From the NCBI GenBank assembly GCA_011799875.1, contig CM022302.1:180412942-180476941 (forward strand): 64,000 nt of DNA, written 5' to 3'. The translations under genes and the position numbers were made by a program. Shown in pieces: positions 57,901 to 64,000 of the stretch; the first letter of the stretch is position 1; every line of letters starts with the position of its first letter. The stretch is from Thinopyrum elongatum. Its lineage: Eukaryota > Streptophyta > Magnoliopsida > Poales > Poaceae. The notes under the pieces are model-generated. The model saw nothing but the letters and a program-made list of their open reading frames with translations. It searched no databases and had not been told where the DNA came from.

Positions 57901-58829
57901 GCGGCAATGTCGTCGCGCGTCTCGACGAGATCGGGAATTTGCCCCATCCGGATCCAGTCGAGGAGGGGGCGACCGAGCGCCAGCGGCTGGTCGGGAAGAG
58001 GAGAGGAACGGGGGGGCGACGTCGGTGTGGCGGCGGCGTCGGCGCTGGCCGATCGGCGCGGGAGCGGGGCGGCGTCGGCGAGCGGCGTCGGCGACGGGGC
58101 CGTTCCCCCGCGCTCCCGATCCCTATCTGGTCGGGAGGTGGGGGCTGACGAGGGGGAGGCGGCGACGGGGCGGCGTCGGCGACGGGGCGGACGGGATCGG
58201 GAGATCCCGATCCAGACGAGGGGGGAGGAGAGGAGCGAGGGGAATGGGGGTGGGGATTAGGGTTTGGCCAGCTGGGGCCATATAGGCCAGGGGGGGGACA
58301 CAAGTGGGCCGGCCGGCTGGGCTTCGGCCCAGTTGGGCCGGGGGGGGTCCCTTTTCTTCTTTTCTGTTTCATTTTTCTTTTATCCTTTTCTTTATTCTCC
58401 TTTCTCAGTTTAGTAAATAGTCAGGCCTCAAAATGGTTTTTGTAAAACATGAGACCTAGTTCATAAATACCAGTGCATTATTCCCTAACACCTAAAATTA
58501 GTTTGGACAAAACATAATTCCATATTTATTTCAGATTTAATAAATGGTTACTAAATATTATCTTTATCCACTGTTTGAGGTTGTTCGAGTCACTTATCCA
58601 ATTCCAATGATGTTGGTTTCAATTTTAGAATAGCCTCTGGAATATTTGTTATTTATCTGACATTTTAGCTCCTATGTTGGACAACTTTTATATTCCACTT
58701 TCATTTAAATTTGAATTTGACTTAGGAGTTGAAATGCAATATGATGCTAACGATGATTATGCACTGTTGATCATGCTAACATGTCATCATCAAAAGTGAT
58801 TACTGTTGCTAATCACCGGGGGTGTTACA
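54902..58829 (-). repeat. E4 right LTR (5' LTR)
   Basis: 3928 bp. Differences from the left copy concentrate between about 55810 and 58140; 57500-57960 can hardly be aligned with 47690-48170 by eye, while both ends match almost perfectly. Confidence 0.94.
57197..57260. repeat. Two adjacent palindromes in the E4 right LTR
   Basis: 57197-57226 is a perfect palindrome, TGACGTCAGCATGA, CA, TCATGCTGACGTCA, with two TGACGTCA bZIP-type sites. 57237-57260 is TGACAGGGTGG and CCCACCTGTCA with a small asymmetry. Confidence 0.9.
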
Positions 58830-58973
58830 AAACCGCGAACAAAAAAAAGGGCAAATAAAACGGCAATTTTTTGTGAAGTGGGGGAGAGGAGAACGAGAGG
58901 CAAATGGCAAATAATGTAAATTGCAAGGAGATGAGATTTGTGATTAGGAACCTGGTTGATGTTGATGATGTAT
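58830..58973 (-). other. E3 5' leader remnant
   Basis: Purine-rich leader of E3 between primer sites and the E4 insertion; it continues at 45091 on the other side of E4. No ORF. Confidence 0.75.
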
Positions 58974-59048
58974 CCTCGGCAACGGCGCCAGAAACTGGCG
59001 AGTTGATGGGATACTATCTTGACTTGATCCTCCCCGGCAACGGCGCCA
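58974..59048 (-). other. E3 duplicated primer-binding site
   Basis: Two tRNA-Asp-like sites 58 bp apart, both followed by GAAACT: 58974-58990 (CCTCGGCAACGGCGCCA, one mismatch) and 59031-59048 (TCCCCGGCAACGGCGCCA, perfect 18 of 18). Only the second is next to the LTR (11 bp). Confidence 0.85.
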
Positions 59049-59059
59049 GAAACTCCTCT

Positions 59060-60636
59060 TGATGTCTGCTAGAACTACGTCGGTTTTTCCCCAGAGAGGG
59101 AGGGATGATGCAGCACAGCGACGGTAGGTATTTTCCTCAGTGATGAGACCAAGGTTATCAAACCAGTAGGAGAACCACGCAACACCACATAAACAGCTCC
59201 TGCACACAAAGAACAAATACTTGCAACCCGACGTGTTAAAGGGGTTGTCAATCCCTTTCGGGTAACGAGATAGATAAAATTGTAGTAGATTGAAAGATGC
59301 AAATAAAAGCAAATAAAATTCAGCGAGGTATTTTTGGGTTTTTGGATAAATAGATCTGAAAATAAAGGTTGCAAATAAATAAAAGAGCGAATAGCAAAAT
59401 AGATCTTGAAGGCAAATATATTAAAGAAGAGACCCGGGGGCCGTAGTTTTCACTAGTGGCTTCTCTCAAGAAAAATAGCAAACGGTGGAAACAAATTACT
59501 GTTGGGAAATTGATAGAACTTCAAATACTCATGACGATATCCAGGCAATGATCATTATATAGGCATCACGTCCAAGATTAGTAGGCCGACTCCTGCCTGC
59601 ATCTACTACTATTACTCCACACATCGACCGCTATCCAGCATGCATTTAGTGTATTAAGTTCATGGCAAAACAGAGTAATGCAATAAGAACAATGACATGA
59701 TGTAGACAAGATCTATTTATGTAGAAATAGAGCCCATCTTGTTATCCTTAATGGCAACGATACATACGTGTCGTTTCCCTTTCTATCACTGGGATCAAGC
59801 ACCGTAAGATCGAACCCATCACAAGCACCTCTTCCCATTGCAAGATAAATAGATCAAGTTGGCCAAACAAAACCCAAATATCGGAGAAGAAATACGAGGC
59901 TATAAGCAATCATGCATATAAGAGATCTAAGAAGACTCAAATAACTTTCATGGATAAAAAGATAGATCTAATCATAAACTCAAAGTTCATCGGATCCCAA
60001 CAAACACACCGCAAAAAGAGTTACATCAAATATATCTCCAAGAGACCATTGTATTGAGAATCAAACGAGAGAGAGAAAGCCATCTAGCTACTAACTACGG
60101 ACCCGAAGGTCTACAATGAACTACTCACGCATCATCGGAGAGGCACCAATGAGGATAATGAACCCCTCCGTGATGGTGTTTAGATTGGATCTGGTGGTTC
60201 TGGAACTTGCGGTGGCTGGAATTGATTTTCGTCGACTCGCCTAGGGTTTCTGGAATATTGGGGTATTTATAGAGCAAAGAGGCGGTGCGGGAGGCTCCCG
60301 AGGTGGGCACAACCCACCTGGGCGTGCCTGGGCCTCCAGGCGCGCCCTGGTGGGTTGTGCTCCCGTCGGAGCACCCCCCCCCCCCCAGGTGCTTCTCCGG
60401 CCCACTGGATGTCTTCTGGTCCCAAAAAAATCCACAAAAAATTTTGCTGCATTTGGACTCCGTTTGGTATTGATTTCCTGCGATGTAAAAAACATGCAGA
60501 AAACAGCAACTGGCACTAGGCACTATGTCAATAGGTTAGTACCAAAAAATGATATAAAATGATTGTAAAACACCCAAGAATGATAATATAACAGCATGGA
60601 ACAATCAAAAATTATAGATACGTTGGAGACGTATCA
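59060..60636 (-). repeat. E3 right LTR (5' LTR)
   Basis: 1577 bp. On the minus strand a consensus TATAAATA box lies at 60264-60271, after a GC block (about 60300-60390) that includes a 13-C run (60374-60386) where the left LTR has only four Cs and a T. Confidence 0.94.
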
Positions 60637-60641
60637 GGCAG

Positions 60642-61575
60642 CGGGGTCCATAAGGAAATCTGAGGGATGTTAAGCCTCCTTTTAATAGAGAACTGGAACA
60701 GAGCATTAACACATAGTGAATACATGAACTCCTCATACTACGGTAATCATCGGAAAGAATCTCAAATATTGTCACCTTGGGGTATGCGGATCATAACACG
60801 TAACAGGTGCATATAACTTGCAAGATAAGATCAAGAACTCAAATATATTCGTGAAAATATAAAGTGTTCAGATCTGAAATCATGGCACTCGGGCCCTAGT
60901 GACAAGCATTAAGCATAGCAAAGTCATAGAGTAACATCAATCTCAGAACATAGTGGATACTAGGGATCAAGCCCTAACAAATTGACTCGATTACATGACA
61001 AATCTCATCCAACTCCATCACCGTCCAGTAAGCCTACGGAGGAATTACTCACTCTCGGTGGTGAACATCATGGAATTGTTTATGGAGAGGGGTTGATGAT
61101 GACGACAACGACAAATTCCACCCTCCGGAGCCCCGAACGGACTCCAGATCAGCCCTCCCGATGAAGAACAAGAGGTGGTGGCGGCTCCTTATCGTAAAAC
61201 GCAATGGTTCCTTCTCTTTGATCTTTTTTCTTTGCGAGACGGTACTTATGGAGTTGGACTTAGGGCAAACGGAGGCTCCGGGGGGCCACAAGCTCACCAG
61301 GCGCGCCCTGGGGGGTGGGCGTGCCCCTGAGCTTATGGCTCGTGGGTGCCGCCCTCTCCAGTAGTTCTCTTCGCCAATATTTTTTATATATTCCAGAAAT
61401 ATTCTCCGTAAATTTCAGCCCAATCCGAGAACTTTTATTTCTGCACAGAAATAACACCATGGCAATTCTACTGAAAACAGCGTCAGTCTGGGTTAGTTCC
61501 ATTCAAATCATGCAAATTAGAGTCCAAAACAAGAGCAAAAGTGTTTGGAAAAGTAGATACGTCTGGGACGTATCA
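60642..61575 (-). repeat. E5 LTR, second part
   Basis: Continues the LTR interrupted at 38911 (...CATGGCAG / CGGGGTCC...). It ends GATACGTCTGGGACGTATCA at 61575, so the whole LTR is about 1425 bp, the E2 type. Bases after it are CCGAC; the partner duplication is lost with the other end of E5. Confidence 0.9.
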
Positions 61576-61781
61576 CCGACCAGAGCACCATGCCGCATCA
61601 GCCAACCTCAGCTTTGGGCCGAGCTCCACCAACCCACTCAGATCAGATCAAAGGGATCGGCAGCCCAAGCCATCGCTACAAACGGGGCACACCACCGGGC
61701 GGAGCACCCCACCACACCCGTCACCGAGAAGCGCCGCCACCGCCGCCAGGGAGGGAGGGGAGCTGCACCCATGGAAGGCCC
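61576..61781. other. GC-rich flank between E5 and E6
   Basis: CCGCCACCGCC-rich text with short overlapping ORFs; contiguous with 63417 onward before E6 inserted. It may be the 5' UTR-like part of a LINE or a captured gene leader; not decidable. Confidence 0.35.
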
Positions 61782-63411
61782 TGACATCTACTACACAACT
61801 TTTCTTCTTGTAGACTCTGTTGGGCCTCCAAGTGCAAAGTTTATCACACAAGTGGATGACCTAAGGTTTATCAATCCGTGGGAGGTGTAGGATGAAGATG
61901 GTCTCTCTCAAACAACCCTGCGATCAAATACAAGAAATCTCTTGTGTCCCCAACACACCCAATACAATGGTAAATTGTATAGGTGCACAACTTCAGCGAA
62001 GAGATGGTGATACAAGTGTAGTATGGATAATAGATATAGGTTTTTGTAATCTAAAATAATAAAAACATCAAGTTAGCAAGTAACAAAAATGAGCACAAAC
62101 TGTATTGCAATGCTTAGAAACAAGGCCTAGGGTTCATACTTTCACTAGAGCAATCTCTCAACAGTGCTAACATAATTGAATCATATAACAACCCCTCAAG
62201 ATGCGATAAAGAATCACTCCAAAGTTCTTATCAATAGCGGAAAACATAAGATGGAATTGTTGTAGGTAGAGAACCACCTCAAATTATATTTCCGATCAAT
62301 CTATTGAGCCATCCTATATGTGTCACAAACAGCCCTAGAGTTCGTACTACAATAACACCATATGATACGCATCAATCAACTCTAATGTTACCTAGATACT
62401 CCAATGTCATCACAAGTATCCGTGAGTCAATTATTCGGTATGCATCAAACAATTTCAGATTCGAAATATTCAATCCAACACAAAGAACTTCAAAGAGTAC
62501 CCCAAAGTTTCTATCGGAGATAGTAGGACGAAAACATGTATCAACCTATGTGCCTAGATTACCCCAATGTCACCACGAGAATCGGCAAGTTGATTACCAA
62601 AACATATATCAAGTGACTCAATAGAATACCCCATTGTCACCATGGGGATCCACATGCAAGACATACATCAAGTGATCTCAAATCCACAATATTCAATCTA
62701 ATAATAATGAAACCTCAAAGAGAAAGACTCAATTCATCACAACAAGATAGAGAGGAAGGAACACCATATGATCCAACTATATTAACAAAGCTCGTGGTAC
62801 ATCAAGATCGTGCCAAATCAAGAACACGAGAGAGAGAGATATCAAACACATAGCTGCTGGTACATACCCTGAGCCCCGAGGGTAAAGTACTCCCTCCTCA
62901 TCATGGAGACCATCGGGATGATGAAGATGGCCTCCGGTGATGACTTCCCCCCCTTCGGCAGGGTGCCAGAACTGGGCTCCGGATGAGATCGCTTCGGAAC
63001 AGAGGCTTGCGACAACGGAAAAACTCATCTAGGTTAACTTTCAGGGGTTTTGGTATTTACAGGAATTTTCAGCGTTGATTTCACGTTCAGAAGGTTCCCG
63101 AGGGACCCACAAGCTCAGGTGGCCTGCCCTGGGGGTGGCCCCAGGCTTGTGCCCCCATGGACCTCCTTTGGTTCTCCTCCGAAGCTCCGCGAGTCTCTTG
63201 TCCATAAAAAATCACCATAAAATTTCATGGCATTTGAACTTTGTTTGGTATGGATTTTCTGAAAAACCAAAAACATGCACAGAACAACAACTGACACTAG
63301 GTTAATAGGTTTTTTCCCAAAAATCATATAAAAGTGCACCAAAACCATATAGAATTGTTGTAAACATGGCATGAATACTTCATAAATTATAGATACGTTG
63401 GAGACGTATCA
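61782..63411 (-). mobile_element. E6: solo LTR of a Gypsy element
   Basis: 1630 bp, TG...CA, with perfect duplication GGCCC on both sides (61777-61781 and 63412-63416) and no internal sequence: the product of LTR-LTR recombination. The outer end reads AGATACGTTGGAGACGTATC, as in E3, and the orientation is inferred minus from that. Confidence 0.9.
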
Positions 63412-63559
63412 GGCCCCGCCGCCACCGACACTGCTCGGGCTTCACCCGCCAGAGACCCTCGGCGGTGGCAAGGGAAAAGGGCTTGGGGGAGGGCCGGTGG
63501 CCGGCATGACTAGGGTTCCCCCAAGCTGACATTACGAGCGACGCGGGGGTCGGGATGAG
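63412..63559. other. GC-rich flank right of E6
   Basis: CCGCCGCCACCGACACTGCT onward, continuing the style of 61576-61781. No ORF worth reporting. Confidence 0.35.
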
Positions 63560-64000
63560 CCAACGGAAAGAGTATATCAGCGTTGTTCAATTCCTCTTGT
63601 GTTCTTCGTGATTTCCCCCTTTCCCCATCTCCAAGTGTGAAAAGATCTCCACCTAGGGCATGACCCTACACCACCAAGTCTTGCATACAATAAAGAGAGA
63701 GCCACCAAATGTCGTTGACGAAGCCAACTTGAGAGCCGACGTCCTATAGGAGGTCCATTATGGTGGGTTTCGAAAGGCCCAACTCTTGACAAACCTAGGT
63801 AGCATGCGGGCATTAGATGAACATGTGCAACACATCCTCGAAGCTGAGTAGGAGCTACTAGAGGTGATGTTCATGTGGAAGAGATTGCTTTTGGAGTCGA
63901 GGCAATCTTTGAGGAGCAGACCCCTGAAAATTTAAGCGCAGGGAGAGGCATTAGATGGTGGTGGGCACGTAATAGCCCAAGTCTTGTCAGACCTGAGTGG
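63560..64000 (-). pseudogene. Possible LINE RT zinc-binding (zf-RVT) remnant
   Basis: On the minus strand, pieces such as LLLKDCLDSKSNLFHMN, then in another frame FEDVLHMFI and CPHA followed by GLSKPTIMDLL, and VGFVNDIWWLSLYCMQ resemble the zinc-binding end of plant LINE-type reverse transcriptases (small-bulky residues, then a Cys-Pro-His type block). Several stops and frame changes separate them. It runs off the window. Confidence 0.35.

Larger units (their letters stand above)
45092..58829 (-). mobile_element. E4: Tekay/Del-type chromovirus with 3.9-kb LTRs
   Basis: The youngest layer: inserted in the E3 leader with TSD AAACC (45087-45091 and 58830-58834). LTRs 45092-49022 (3931 bp) and 54902-58829 (3928 bp) end TGTGACGCCCCCGG...GGGGGTGTTACA. 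The primer site matches initiator tRNA-Met. It carries an extra ORF, gag with zinc knuckle, and a full pol with a C-terminal chromodomain-like segment. Apart from one in-frame TAG between gag and pol it looks capable of encoding all proteins. Confidence 0.95.
38912..60636 (-). mobile_element. E3: Gypsy element with gag-protease only, containing E4
   Basis: Inserted in the LTR of E5 with TSD GGCAG (38907-38911 and 60637-60641). LTRs 38912-40480 and 59060-60636, minus strand. Without E4 it is about 8.0 kb. It encodes gag and protease but no RT, RNase H, integrase or 3' ORF, so it is non-autonomous. This organisation and the tRNA-Asp primer resemble the abundant Sabrina-type elements of Triticeae; that name is a guess. 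Confidence 0.93.

Noticed and set aside
62304..62624. 106-codon ORF in E6
   Set aside because: It lies within a solo LTR; typical spurious LTR frame.

Overview
The window is from a large grass genome, most likely a Triticeae species (wheat, Aegilops, barley or rye). The evidence is layer upon layer of Athila-type and Tekay-type Gypsy retrotransposons, CACTA ends of Triticeae type, and one GC-rich grass gene standing alone between repeats. No bacterial, organellar or RNA gene is visible. Names E1-E6 and CACTA-A/B are local labels. All assignments are by reading, with no database search.

Layout: (i) 1-12737 is a CACTA remnant (CACTA-A, right terminus at 12737) carrying a complete but dead Gypsy element E1 (171-10110, TSD ACCAC). 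(ii) 12738-14760 is a degenerate CATGGCAA-box array containing two LINE-type 3' tails. (iii) 14760-18450 is a small gene island with a Tourist-like MITE (15171-15484) and an apparently intact three-exon TRICHOME BIREFRINGENCE-LIKE (wall polysaccharide O-acetyltransferase) gene at 16508-18204. (iv) 18450-23716 holds broken coiled-coil genes, a two-level minisatellite, foldbacks and twin pre-miRNA-like hairpins. (v) 23717-24916 is a four-exon gene with two B3-like domains; its 3' region is split 24 bp after the stop by E2 (24941-34480, TSD TGCTA). (vi) 34481-37069 has the rest of that 3' region, a perfect 68-bp-arm palindrome, the CACTA-B terminus, an F-box/DUF295-like pseudogene and a LINE fragment. 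(vii) 37070-61575 is a triple nest: E4 (45092-58829, Tekay chromovirus with 3.9-kb LTRs, TSD AAACC) inside E3 (38912-60636, TSD GGCAG) inside the LTR of truncated E5. (viii) 61782-63411 is a solo LTR (E6, TSD GGCCC), followed by a possible LINE remnant.

All LTR elements read on the minus strand. E1, E2, E3 and E5 have tRNA-Asp primer sites; E4 uses initiator tRNA-Met. Only E1 (four pol stop codons) and E4 (pol open) carry RT and integrase; E2 and E3 have gag-protease only, E2 with an ATHILA-type 3' ORF, so they would need enzymes in trans.

Most worth a second look: the perfect palindrome at 34716-34857, the twin hairpins at 23288-23544, the extra ORF upstream of gag in E4, LTR-like promoter blocks inside E1 and E2 just upstream of their 3' ORFs, the conserved 3' noncoding regions shared by E1-E3, and an abrupt, indel-rich divergence confined to the middle of the E4 LTR pair that looks like assembly error.
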